NCBI RefSeq assembly: GCF_001039355.2
Contig: NW_019775579.1
Span: forward strand, 1-64,000
Direction: 5' to 3'
Length of the DNA stretch: 64,000 bases
DNA from: Lingula anatina
Lineage: Eukaryota > Brachiopoda > Lingulata > Lingulida > Lingulidae
Part shown: positions 1 to 11,227 of the stretch, piece by piece
How positions within the stretch are numbered: the stretch's first letter is position 1
Layout: each line of letters starts with the position of its first letter
Made by a program: the position numbers and the translations under genes
The notes under the pieces: model-generated
The model's database searches: none
What the model was told of the DNA's origin: nothing
The model's input: the letters and a program-made list of their open reading frames with translations, nothing else

Positions 1-118
1 ACTCAAAAATAACAATGATAAAAATTATTCCATATTAAGTACAACCCTGTAAACAATTGCTAACTAGCAGAGCAAGATTCTTGAGGACTAGAAGGTGTGC
101 AGGTACAATGGTCAAGTA

Positions 119-256
119 CAATGTATATGTCACAGGCAAGATTAAAATCCAGGCATATTTTAAATCCACGTAGACGAGATTTCGATTTCAATCTCGCCTA
201 GGAGGATTTTAAATCCGCCTGGATTTTAATCTTGCCTTTGGCATATATATACATTT
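119..256. repeat. Long imperfect hairpin (fold-back / MITE-like element)
   Basis: The left arm (about 120-182) and right arm (about 189-256) are reverse complements over roughly 60 bases with a centre of only a few bases. Matching blocks, outside to inside, are AATGTATAT, AGGCAAGATTAAAATCCAGG, TTTAAATCC and GCGAGATT or its near match. There are small indels between blocks. No coding capacity is present. The shape fits a fold-back transposable element or MITE. A transcribed hairpin is possible but nothing in the sequence supports transcription. No clear target-site duplication was found. Confidence 0.6.
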
Positions 257-777
257 AGTTTATCCAAGGAGTCTCCAACAACTCTTTAGTTTATCAAAAA
301 AAATTATATTACTTTATTCTGTCTCCCTTCTCTGTAACAAAGGTTATAAAGATAAACAAATGTTAACCACAAGAACCAAGGAAATTTCGTCTCTCTTTCT
401 TAGGGGTCATCCATTTTATCATCATTTTCACAAGGTTACAAACCGTACGCTGAGGAGGGGGGGGGGGGGGGGTTTACAGCCCTGTGTGCGCTTTTGAAAA
501 AATGATGATCCAAATTGCTGTCAAAGCTCATTGTTATTAGCTTTTCACCTCGTGCTCTTTGAAAGAGAATGTCTGGAAAAAGTCTACGCTTGTGAAAATG
601 AATGATGATAAAAGTAGATGGGTTGACCCCTTGTCTCGTTCGCCTCACATCTTGATCGCGTGGTTATGGTAGTCCTATACTATGCTTATCGTTATGGAAG
701 TCGGGGGTCCTGTGTGATAAGTGCATTAATGTTAATCGGTTGCATTGGGGTACATGTACACTGTACGTCGGTCTATG
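257..777. other. Gene-free stretch with a G homopolymer
   Basis: No supported gene. It holds a run of about 16 G at 457-472 and A+T-rich sequence. Short open frames here have no recognisable similarity or coding pattern. Confidence 0.5.
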
Positions 778-868
778 ACTGGGTTCCCATACCTAGATCG
801 ATCCATTTGAGTTGATAGCAATTTAGTGAGGGAAATAGATCGACCCAAATATCTGTGGGAATGGTCCC
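778..868. repeat. Short MITE, AGATCGATC family (copy 1)
   Basis: The left end (GGGTTCCCATACCTAGATCG) and the reverse complement of the right end (GGGACCATTCCCACAGATAT, then GGGTCGATCTATTT) form imperfect terminal inverted repeats. The interior GATAGCAATTTAGTGAGG resembles the interior of the longer element at 31731-31941, read on the opposite strand. It is about 90 bp and non-coding. This looks like an internally deleted member of the same family. Confidence 0.5.
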
Positions 869-1112
869 TATGTGACGAATGACACCTGGCTGAATTTAGT
901 GAACTGTTGAATGGACCACGGTTCCTAACTGACTACCATTCCAGCGATGTGCACTTATAGTAAGGTCGTCTGTCCCGCTAATAACAAATCGTGACTGTCT
1001 AGTTTAAATAACAGATGTACAGGTACAAGTAAATTTGTCGCATGACAGATATGATTAACCTTTACCATTAACATATAATCTGTATTTCAACTTTAGTCTA
1101 AATGCAGCATCC

Positions 1113-1184
1113 GGCTCGTTGGTCTAGGGGTATGATTCTCGCTTTGGGTGCGAGAGGTCCCGGGTTCAAATCCCGGACGAGCCC
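1113..1184 (+). tRNA. tRNA-Pro (anticodon UGG)
   Basis: A complete 72-nt cytosolic tRNA gene. The 7-bp acceptor stem pairs GGCTCGT with ACGAGCC and is followed by discriminator C1184. The anticodon stem TCTCGC/GCGAGA encloses loop TTTGGGT, so the anticodon is TGG (UGG), which reads CCA and other CCN proline codons. The T arm CCCGG-GTTCAAAT-CCCGG is perfect. The internal A box (TGGTCTAGGGG) and B box (GGTTCAAATCC) for Pol III are intact. There is no intron and no encoded CCA, as expected for a eukaryote. A T4 run follows six bases downstream. From memory it is essentially identical to animal tRNA-Pro(UGG) genes, so it is probably functional. No other tRNA gene was seen in the window. Confidence 0.97.
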
Positions 1185-1189
1185 AATAG

Positions 1190-1193
1190 TTTT
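1190..1193 (+). terminator. RNA polymerase III terminator of the tRNA-Pro gene
   Basis: A TTTT run five bases after the tRNA 3' end is the usual minimal Pol III stop signal. A longer A19-type run on the same strand at about 1237-1254 is not a terminator on this strand. Confidence 0.75.
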
Positions 1194-2514
1194 GTTCTTC
1201 CTCACTTCTTTTGCAAATGGATGTCTTGTCTACCGAAAAAAAAAAAAAAAAAAAACCTTCCGCACGCACACCGTTAAATCCCAAAACAATGCGTACACGT
1301 GGGGGTGTTTCTCCGCAATCTAACAGCGTACCCCACATCAATACAGATGAACCTCAGTAGCTTTTCGTCAAGAAATAGCCCTTCCCCTGTGTAATCCTGT
1401 GTAATAGATAGAATAGATTCCCCGCGGGGAATAAGCAGTAAACTTTCAAGTGGATCGGTCATATTTGATCCGCGGATCTAATAGTCCGCGAGTCAATTTT
1501 GTTGTGATTGCGTTCTTTTTCTGTTAGAGCGTCGTCTATATAACTATACATACGTGTTGTATCGTTTATGTCAAAATACATGTAAAAACACAAAAGAGAG
1601 AGAGTAGCTCATAGTGTATGTAAAATAGTTTAAATCACTTGTTGGATTTTAATGACCATTACAAAATGTCTTTTTAATTCATCTGTCCAATGTTTCTTTT
1701 TGTGTTAGGCGGGGGGAGGGGGGGGGAGGGGGGCTTACTCAAAAAGCCTTACTTCTTGGCCTTACTCAAAAAGCTGTAGACAGCAAGAATTGAAGAAGCA
1801 AAGAAAGTTGCAGCATTATCGTCACGACAAAAGAAGAAAAACGATTAAACAAAGCAAGTAGAACAAAAATATGATATGATATCCAAAGTATGCACTGGCG
1901 GTACATTTGCAAGAAAGCTTTTAATATTACTTTTGGTGGGATAGATCATGATTTGTGTTTTAGTGGGGGTCGTGAGTAATTATTAAGTAGGAGCTCCCCA
2001 TCAAATATTTCCTAAAATTACATAAAATGTGCTAATCGGCTCCATGTCATGATCTATTTAAGACTTACAACTTTTTCAATTTTGTATTCATATGTTCTAC
2101 TCAAATAAAAGCTACATGAAGCTAAATGAAACTATTGATATTTTTATTCTGATTAATTAATATAGCTTGATTTATATCAAAAGAACTAGTCTAAACAGGT
2201 GCGCCCCCTATATATCTCCACGGACAACGTATACTCTATTGAAACCCATTGTGCACAACGTACAACGCAATGGACGATTGCGCTACTACATGTAAGTTGT
2301 GCAGTCATGGGCGCAACTGTCGCAATCAACTCAACCCAAAATAACGGAAAATGTGAATATCAATACTTAGTTACTGACTCGTTGGTCTATAGGTATTTTA
2401 TAACGTTTTGGGAGCCAGTTGTTACAAGGTTTCAACCCTGAAGAATCCCAGTTAGATATTGGTTATTGTTTGGCGCCGGTAGTAAGGGACTTGTGGTCCG
2501 TGTAACAGCCAGCA
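1194..2514. other. Gene-free stretch with A-run, G-rich tract and a palindrome-bearing repeat end
   Basis: It contains an A homopolymer (about 1237-1254) and the segment ATTTGATCCGCGGATCTAAT near 1464, which recurs near 40696. It also holds a G-rich tract at 1709-1734 with G6, G9 and G6 runs that could form a quadruplex. No supported gene. Confidence 0.45.
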
Positions 2515-2640
2515 AGCCCAGATTCATACAGGTTAGGGTTAGGTGAGTTATTATTTAGGATTACCTGTACAACTCAATGGGAACCAAACTCTGTGTCACG
2601 CTCAGGGGACTTTCTCGTTCCTGACAAAGGTCAAGTCAGT
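2515..2640 (+). repeat. Dispersed repeat family D, copy A (shortened)
   Basis: It shares AGATTCATACAGG, then TTACCTGTACAA, GGGAACC and CTCAGGGGACT, in the same order as the longer copy at 4534-4745. The middle GGGTCAAAT...CTAGGACG block is missing. No coding capacity. See the copies at 4534, 24945 and 40550. Confidence 0.5.
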
Positions 2641-2758
2641 TTCATCCTTTTGCATAAGATTTACGCATGGACAACAAAATCAAAACACTCTAAGACATTT
2701 GCATTTCACAAGACACTCTCTCCTTAGTGCGACGTAGGCCTACGTGGGTCCTGAGTGC

Positions 2759-2761
2759 AAA

Positions 2762-2800
<39 letters not shown>

Positions 2801-2801
2801 A
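2759..2801. repeat. (AAAT)n microsatellite
   Basis: About ten perfect AAAT/ATAA units. Confidence 0.95.
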
Positions 2802-3709
2802 AGCCAGGACGCTTATTGATCGCCATACCAGAGGAACGTATTTTTCTATAATAAAGGATGGATGGGGATGAAATAAGAAGATGCCGAATTGGTGGGTCCA
2901 CCCCTAGCTGGCACAACACACTAGAATGTTACAATTCGGGGTCAATATGCCGATATGCACATGGTAACACTGCGACCAGAAGTCCTGTTTGTATTATCCT
3001 TGAATAGAACCAGCAAAGTTCCACAAATTCCTCCAAAGGGGAGACCTAAAAACTGCGAAAAAATATCGGAGAACAAAAATTTGAGGACGATTGGAACCAT
3101 GGGGCTAGCATGATGCTACCACATTGCAACGCTGTACCATTGTGATAGTCACGTGGTTGCCAGGTTGCCACGTGGTCCCAAATTAGGGCGTTTTCTTGTC
3201 AACTACAAGTTGCCCTTGTGCAAAATAGCGTCCGGACCAAATATAGTCGTTTTATGAACCTGCCCTAGGGTCCCCGGTCTGAAATACAGTTCGGTTCACA
3301 CCTCAAAAACATTATATGCCCCCTTCTCTATCGTATCGATTTGTTGCACTAACGCTGGTTTCTACTTTAATTTTTACCTCGACCGAAAACTTGTGTAATA
3401 GCGTGATAACAGTTTGCCAAGGTCATTACATCAATGATCCCTAGACTAAATGCCCATGGGTTTTAATAATAAGTGCCTGAGTACCTATTCTTGAAACCTA
3501 TGCCGCTGAACTAAATACTGACTGTCTTTCTGTCCACCAGTACGCAAGGTTGCCAGTTATACATGTACATAATTAAAAAACGAAGATCTATAATCAATAG
3601 ACTTTTGAAAACAATGGAAGTAGACATCAAATTACGCGTAGTCAAACTTCGCGATCCTGCAGGCGTGCCCAGTCTCTCTTGATTTATTTTTTATTCACGA
3701 TTAACAAGT

Positions 3710-3711
<2 letters not shown>

Positions 3712-3754
<43 letters not shown>
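3712..3754. repeat. (AAT)n microsatellite
   Basis: About fourteen perfect AAT units. Confidence 0.95.
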
Positions 3755-3759
<5 letters not shown>

Positions 3760-4533
3760 ACGCTTGAATTCACTACAGTTTATAGAGGTCAGTGTCCAAT
3801 AGAGTAACAGCCAGGACGAACCCGATGGTTGTACAACGTTAAAACAGACCGTGAAGCCTCTCACTGGAACCCTTTATGTTTTAAATAATATCATTTCCAA
3901 ATAAAACCGGCATCCAATGCACGGAAATTATAATTATTATCGACAGTAAACGTTGTTGCGCGTAGCTGTCCTACATGTACATTAACCCAGCCGTACATAT
4001 GCGTTTTTTTTAATTGTATGACGCATCACTATATAGAAAGAGCCAGTAAAATATTATGATTCATCACAATCAAGGAATTGCGTTTCTGTGCTATACCTGA
4101 TGCCACGTTCGCCAGCAGCGTAAATGGTTTTATTTTCGGAATAGTCAGAAAAAACATGTCTTGTATTTGTCCACCTGCCCATGATTCACTCACTCAGTTT
4201 TCAGATAGCAAAGGTGATTCAAGTGAGTTTTTAAAGAATACTGACAGGCGAATACCTTTTCTGTGAATGACAGCAGTATCATGTTTGCACACACCTTTTC
4301 TTACTTATCGATATGTTTTCTTGTTTTTCTTACCTCTTTTTAAGTGTAGTGTATATAGGTGCATGTGTTAAGCTGCTTAAAGGGTCGATATATAATGTGT
4401 ATGGGAGTATGCAACATGCGATTACGCAAAAGCCTTCATTTATGTAATTACTTCCTTCCTATGGACAACTTAACTCTCATTGCGGTCCATAACCATATTT
4501 AGTGCCACCTGGATGTGACTGCACTGAGAGAGG

Positions 4534-4745
4534 GCTATTCTCTACCAGGGATGCCCTTCCGTTGTAAAGAAGCTGAGGGTCTTGCCCTCCATTAGATTCA
4601 TACAGGTGATGGTTTGATGGATTTGTGGGTCAAATTCTAGGACGGGCCTTACCCGTGCAAATTAAAAGGAACAGAATCCTGTATCTCAGGGGACTCTATG
4701 GAACATGTCACCTGGACCTTATAGGATTTTGGAGGGTGGGGTGTG
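4534..4745 (+). repeat. Dispersed repeat family D, copy B (longest copy)
   Basis: The order of conserved blocks is ACCAGGGATG, CGTTGTAAAGAAGC, TGAGGGTC, CCATTAGATTCATACAGG, GGGTCAAATTCTAGGACG, TTACCCGTGCAAAT, GGAAC and TCAGGGGAC. The same order is found on the - strand at 24945-25085 (right-hand blocks) and 40550-40655 (left-hand blocks), and in part at 2515-2640. It is non-coding and about 200 bp, so a SINE-like or other non-autonomous element is the simplest reading. I could not identify a tRNA-like head with confidence. Confidence 0.55.
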
Positions 4746-6727
4746 GTGGGGGGGGGGGGTACGGATTGGTGGTGCAGTTGCCCTCCTACCTAGAGAATTT
4801 TGAAAAAAAAAAAAGAAAAGTTTGGGCTTCTTTATAAATATTGCTAATTTTCTTTTCACTTGGTCCATCAGAAGTATCATATTTTTCCTCCAGTCAGCGT
4901 CTAGATCAGCACCAAAAAGGCTTTACAAATAACCTGCTTTCATGAACTGTAAACTTTTACAGCTGCCCCGTGCTTCCTCCAAGCATTTATCTCTTTTTTC
5001 GGCCCTGGTTTTTCATCAGATTAATTTGGACAAGGTACAGATATGTTGACAACAGGGGTGGTCGCAAAACGGGGAATAAATAAATTAATGTATTTCCTAT
5101 AGACTGCAAATGTTATATTCGTGTACATTGTGATTTTAGGACAATTAAATGGTTCATTTATGTGGATGTTCCAAGTACAGCACAGTGAATACATGTTCAA
5201 TTTATGTGTAGTCTACAGATGAAATTGAACCGAACTGAGCGTTTCTTGGAAAGGTCTGTAAACGGTAGCACATGAAGTGATCTGGAACAGCAGGGTCCCA
5301 GTGGTTTGTAGATTAGAATTAACTGAACTGAGATTCTAGGAAAAGTCTTAAGACACAACGGGACCACATTTATCATGGTTCAAAATAGATACCGGCGTGA
5401 TGTCTTGAAATTAAAAAAACAATTCCATTTAGTAATAGGCCTATGGCACTTCAGATTTCAGTTAAAACATCTAAAGATACTCGTCATTTCTGCTGTACAT
5501 GTATTTCTTACCTCGCTACTCGTATCTAACACTCACAGTGAATGCTAAATATGTCACCCTCCCTTCTCGCCACTAACAGAATCCTAGCTACACTTTTCAA
5601 GCTATAATATTATAACTGTACCCGCCGTGTAAATCAAATGTCAGACAACAACTCCTAACTCCCTTCTACACTACACCAGCCCTAACAATAATGTACAACA
5701 AAATCACGTTGATACAACGTTAACTCTATGTACTTTGTATTGGTCTTAATCCATAACTCATGGCTTGTCCCATTGGTTTCCCATGTATTCACGACTACAC
5801 TTAAGCTTGTACGTGCCACATCGGTTGAGAGGCAGTAAAGCACGAAGAATAAAGCACGGGCCAAAATAAAACATCTCCTCATTAGTTTCGCCACATAAAA
5901 AATTATACCGAAACCCGATATTGCAAAAAACAGCGAAAGGTGTGTCCCAACAAGACCAATTTAACTAGAAAACCGTGTATAATTGGCTTTACTTCTGCCA
6001 CATCGTCTAGCAGCCCTATCAAATTAACCTATTCATCCTTGCTCAAGTATGAATGTACTGCTAATACACCTCATACGAAATTAGAGTGCATGATGCATCA
6101 GCCAACTGAAATGATCAAATATTTATACGACTCTGTGGATTGCAATTGCCCTCGTTGGATGCAAAAGAACCGTATTACTGGATATTTCTACTGTGTATTG
6201 TCCTGCTGTATTCTCCATATAAGTTGAGTGTATCTTCACATGTCATATATTGCCATGTCTTTATTGATCACTTAATCCTCGAACGTCAACAGTTCAGTGA
6301 TACATACACTAGAGATTTGATGACAATAAACAAACTCACCAAGTACGTCTTGTATAGTCCAGTGTCACTTTAAAAAGGCTGATGTGACACTGGCGGTAGA
6401 CCACTAGGAACCGCAGTCCGTTTCCAGTAACTTTGTACTGGTAACATCAGCCCAGTATACTATTCCCCATACTTCAATCTAACTGAATCCTGTACGAAAT
6501 CTATTCGGACCGAGACTTACATTTCTATAGTGTTGCCATTTTTCGCTGCACAAGGTAACTACCAGTAGGTTTTTGTTGGTGTCACCTTAGCTATGGGTAC
6601 CACAGTCCCTTTATTTGATGAAATGTAATATTTGCCCAAGCAGCTCACAACCGCCATCTCGGTTGGTCCATCATCGGCAAGCATAGGCCCTAAACAGAAC
6701 CCATATGGAATCCAAGACATGCTCCAG

Positions 6728-6782
6728 CTAGAACCGAGCTAGAACCCATCTAGAACCCATCTAAAACCCAGCTGGAACCCAG
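6728..6782. repeat. Minisatellite, five 11-bp units (CTAGAACCCAT)
   Basis: Five tandem units: CTAGAACCGAG, CTAGAACCCAT twice, CTAAAACCCAG and CTGGAACCCAG. A short local tandem array. Confidence 0.85.
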
Positions 6783-8097
6783 CCCATGACACAGAAAGGC
6801 CCTGTACTGACCAGCTGGTGGTTGGTGGGGGGGGGGGGGGTGATAGCAGGTCCTCAGCCACATAGGTAGAGTGCAGTGTGTTTCATTCAGCTGTTGTATA
6901 TATAGATTTTATGGCGACTTAGTGAAACCGAAATGAAGGGGCCCTACCTCAAACAGTTGAAGTATCAGAGAGATGTAGGGGACAATATGAAATGCTCTGC
7001 TTGATAACATCGGGTTTTACTCTTGTACGAGATTGGTAAATTGCGCACATTTGATCATACATGCCGATTATTTACCCTTAATGCTTTTCGCAGAATAATT
7101 TTCTGATGCAGAACAATTTTCTTGCATTAAGTGGCTCAGCCTGACAAGTCAAAGTCAATTACGCCTGGTGCATAATCACAATAAGTGGTCCAGGGTAAGT
7201 TTTTCTTGGCAGGAGTTTAGGTGAGTGTGTTTAGAAGAAAGGCAGAAAGGATCGTGTGGAGCAGACTCTGGAAAACGCAAATACATGGACCTTGAACCGA
7301 GTTATTCTATGGGTTTGAATTATGCGATATTATGTGTATTGTGGTACTCGTCAACTAACATTTTGTGTCTGTGATATGTATTTCTTTAACACTGTGAACT
7401 GTTTAATGGTGAAAAAGAGACAAAACATGTGCGTGGAGGTTCTAATAATGCATGTTCCAGTCAAGTCCCTTGCACCGAGGATGTTTTGTCATTTTTATCA
7501 TTTTCATAATCTGTAGCACTTATTATGCGCAAAAATGAATAGATTTACATATTTTAAGCTTTTTTCCCTAACATCCAATTAAAGCACGACTTTTACCAGC
7601 TCTGTACACCTAATTTGATATATTTAGTGCGAACTATCACTTAATTAAAAGCACGAAAAACAAATCATTTGAAGCCAAGGTAATGCCATTACGTTTTATA
7701 ATTTCAAACATACATGCCGTCTCGAATTCTAATTGCCATTTTGGATGGTGCAGATTGATGTCAGAGCGTTTTTTTTTTCATTTGATTAACGATATTTATT
7801 TTTATACCTTTTGACAAACAAAAGGGGATTTCATAGGTTTAGGAAGTATTCGAAACAAGGGTGTCGTAGGCGCACGCATGGACGTACATGAGCGTGCAAC
7901 TTTTCCCAAAAAAATTAATTCTTGTGTACGTTTTTCTCATTGCAAGCTAAACATATTTTTCAAAAGAAGTAAGGTAACATCCGCCATTTAAGATGCAAAA
8001 TTTTGAATTATGCTTACTAGTTAAGCAATTGTGAGAGAAATAAAAGTCATCAATCTGTTTGAATGACGTCTGTAATAGCTATAGATTTTACACTTGC

Positions 8098-8099
<2 letters not shown>

Positions 8100-8138
<39 letters not shown>

Positions 8139-8139
8139 G
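8100..8139. repeat. (ATT)n microsatellite
   Basis: About thirteen perfect ATT units. It produces a poly-leucine open frame in translation that should not be read as protein. Confidence 0.95.
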
Positions 8140-9769
8140 TACCCATATTCACAGGTATTTATCTGATATACAGTGTACACCAGCTGTGCACGCGCGTTTC
8201 CGTCCTTCCACATTTTCGACACAAAAATGACGCCATTACCCAGCTGCCCTCTGCTAGAGAGAACTCGTACGTGATCTTAATGCTTCTGGCGTCCAAAAAT
8301 GTTTTGTCCCCGAGGAGGTAGAACTGTCTCAGTTCCTCCTTACATTTCAGTTCGGATATCTAGTTTCCGGTGGAAAAATTTAGTCGTCCCTAGTGAACTT
8401 TTCTTGTCACTCTCAATTTTGTTTTTTTGTTAAAATTACCTATGAATGGTTCAATTTTAGAAAGTTGAGACAACATAAACACCGGTGTAAACTGGGTCAT
8501 CAAAGGGCGAAAAGATCCATAGATCCATAGATCCATCGTATCTAACCCTATAAATGATGATGACCTGTAGCTTTTAAGGAAAATCTTGCGTTATAATTCC
8601 CGGGGGCTTGTTTACGTCTCACGGCGCACTAGAGCAAGTTGCCATTTACATGTATCAATTCAGTTTAAATGGGATTATTATTGAGGGTGACCTTACAGTG
8701 TTAAATGGGGTCAGCTGGCACAAATTTCCCAGGGACAGCGACCTGAGGTGCTATAAATATGCTACAATAGGAGGTATTTCTTTACTTGCCTATTATCGAG
8801 ACGTTAAGATGAACGTCTAAGGGATCGATCACCAAAGATCGATCAAGCAGCGATCACCGAGGCAGACGTATATTGGCTGTTGACACAGGTGAGTTTTTGA
8901 TCGGCTCTGACATAAAACTGGCGCGTTTAATTTTGAGAGACGGAAATTTTAAGTTGATAAGAAAACACGGAATGAGATCTCTCCCTGGAGAACACGTTTG
9001 GATAATGGATAACGTTCAGTACACGTATATTGGACGAATACGAAAGGGGATGCTGAGATAAGACATAAAAGAATGGAAAACACGATCAACAGCTTTTGGT
9101 AGATTATCTGTGTAAATGATACGCCCGATTTATCATCAGGTATAATTTCTTGCTAAAGATTTGGGAGTGATTTTCCAGTTAATATCCCAGCACATGTAGA
9201 TCTATTTATCGATCTAAGGCTTCACTGTTCATTTTGTCAGTTTGAAATAATCACAGGAATAATTCGACCCAACAGATTTATACTAGACAAATAGATTCTG
9301 ATATTAATTGAGATAAAGTGCATGCAGTAATACACTTCTCCAAACGGTCTTAGTAAAAATTGAAAGATGATTCCTTCAAAGTAGAGAAGCACACTTAAAG
9401 CAGAATAGCGATCATACACGTGTTTTTTTTTCCCTATTTTATTAATTTCTCTGTGTTTGTTCGTGTTATTTACGTGTTACTTTATGGCTTGTGTGCAAAA
9501 CTTCTCTTAACTAAAATCTTATTAAATGACTGAATGTTTTTGTAGCCGATCAAGGCGGAAGAACATCTTTACCGTGTCTGTACCGGCCATTAAATCAATC
9601 AGTTCATCTCTCTCTCTCTGTCTCTCTCTCTCTCTCTCTCCTTTTAAAAGATGTCCATGAATAAGAAGGTATTGAAGACGTAAGTGGCGACTCAAATCAA
9701 ATTGTTTCATAACACTGAATTCATCGTGGATGTTCATCCTGCTCTTGCCCTTTCTACCCCACCCTCCTC

Positions 9770-9972
9770 CCCTTTACACTGGACAGCGTCCTTTCTGCGT
9801 CCTTTTTGCGACCATGAAACTGGCATCGCCGAGGTCGTAGAAAGGAGGCACAAGCATCGCTTTGGTTGCAGAATGGATGCTCAATGTTGTCGCCTCGTAA
9901 ATTTTTTTTTTTTACCTCTCAAACGGGTCCGGACTGCGGGACGCAGAAAAGGACGCCGTCCAGTGTAAAGGG
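9770..9972. repeat. MITE with CCCTTTACACTGGAC terminal inverted repeats (left copy)
   Basis: The left end CCCTTTACACTGGACAGCGT and the reverse complement of the right end CCCTTTACACTGGACGGCGT pair over about 33 bases, continuing into TCCTTT-CTGCGTCC. The 203-bp element is too short for a transposase, so it would be a non-autonomous DNA transposon. Flanking bases do not give a clear target-site duplication. The open frame of 94 codons running through it is not considered a gene. Confidence 0.7.
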
Positions 9973-10292
9973 AACTTAATTTTAAGAAACGTGGACCCTG
10001 CGTTAATTATTAATTCATTAAATAACCCCACACATTTCTAGATCATTAACCACGCCGATGTACATTACCAAAGAACCTCCTCATTTGCAGCAGCCTGGAA
10101 TAACAATTTTGAATGTTTTAAACATGATTATTGATCACTGCACTTTCTTTATGTTGATACCACTAGTTACCCTTCTGCCTTAGTTTAACGATCTTTTCTG
10201 CCAATGTTTTTTAAATTGCTTCTTATTATCATCAGTTCTATACATTGTGGTGCTGTTGTTTCTATTGCATCGTTTACTGTAAATGTCTTTGC

Positions 10293-10317
10293 GTGTGTGT
10301 GTGTGTGTGTGTGTGTG
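10293..10317. repeat. (GT)n microsatellite
   Basis: About twelve GT units. It is repeated unchanged in the right-hand copy of the duplication at about 12277-12301. Confidence 0.9.
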
Positions 10318-11226
10318 GGTGAGTGAAATATTCAATTGTACCTCTTGAATGTTGCAATAAAAAAAGATATGATCTTATTTATATATCTATTTATTGTACG
10401 ACGAAAATGTTTTACATTTTTTTTATCCTAAGCAACATTATACTGTGTAAGAACATACAGGGCGGATTCGGGGGGGGGGGGGTACAGTACTAGTGGGTAG
10501 TAGTACAAGCGAAAAAAAAACAAAACAAAGCCATGCGACCTCCCCTCTGTACCCCAAAAGAGAGAAAAAGGACAAGCCCTTAAGCCAGAACTATATTCTC
10601 CGTGTTATCATCAATGGAAAGGGTTTAGGGAACGGAGAGAGGACGGACTGCTATTTTCTCAATTTCGTCGTCTTTCTAAAAAGGCATCGATTAATCATCA
10701 CTAGACGTATTTCAGTTTCGTAACAGTGGTGGTCGATTAATCTAATCCAATTATAAACAGTCATGGTATTTTTTGAAGTTGTAATGTATTACCACTTGTT
10801 TAGTAAGCAGCTTTAATTCGAAGAGGTTTTGAAATAAATACCACATATGCCACCGTAAGTTAATGCCCAGGTGCTGCACCACCAACGCTCATCATTTTTA
10901 TAATGGTGTCATTTTTCTCTATTCATTACTTATCAGTCCTAATGCAAATTAAATGAATCATATCTATTCTTATTGCTACATTCACCGAAGCCAACTGCAT
11001 GTTTCACACAACCAGAGACTACTTGGTCTTATTTTTTATTGTCATTTTAACAATATTTGCAAATGCGTTTCGTTGCTCAGCTGTGACACCGCCAACGCGC
11101 TCTAGTATCTTAAATGGTGCCGTGATTCGATTCCACATCAGTAAACCGTTGCGCAGCCTACGAACCATTCTGTCTCCAGAAGTCTGGTAGTGCTTCATAA
11201 TGCTATATTACCGTACTGGTAATAAA

Positions 11227-11227
11227 N
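11227..11227. other. Single-N assembly join
   Basis: One ambiguous base separates the two nearly identical 1.98-kb copies. It most likely marks a contig junction whose overlap was not merged. Confidence 0.8.

Larger units (their letters stand above)
2641..4533. other. Gene-free stretch with two microsatellites
   Basis: It carries (AAAT)n at 2759-2801 and (AAT)n at 3712-3754. No open frame of convincing coding character and no RNA gene were seen in the rest. Confidence 0.5.
4746..9243. other. Gene-free stretch with simple repeats and a minisatellite
   Basis: It holds a G run (4748-4759), an 11-bp minisatellite (6728-6782), a G run near 6827-6840, (ATT)n at 8100-8139, three GATCCATA units near 8514-8536 and three GATCGATC-type units at 8822-8860. 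Open frames of 60-95 codons in this stretch show no recognisable domain and are likely chance. Confidence 0.45.
9244..11226. repeat. Direct duplication of about 1.98 kb, left copy
   Basis: Position x in this copy matches x+1984 in the right copy, changing to x+1983 after a T8/T7 homopolymer near 10420. By eye there is no other difference, even in the 13-G run and the GT microsatellite. The copy ends exactly at the single N at 11227. Such near-identity, in a sequence full of variable simple repeats, points to overlapping contig ends placed side by side, not to a biological duplication. It contains CT and GT microsatellites and the inverted-repeat element at 9770-9972. No gene is supported. Confidence 0.95.

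Noticed and set aside
9606-9641. Possible (CT)n promoter element
   Set aside because: A simple microsatellite with no gene downstream.
9684-9968. 94-codon open frame, duplicated at 11668-11952
   Set aside because: It runs through the inverted-repeat element and a T run. The apparent conservation between copies comes from the assembly duplication, not from selection.
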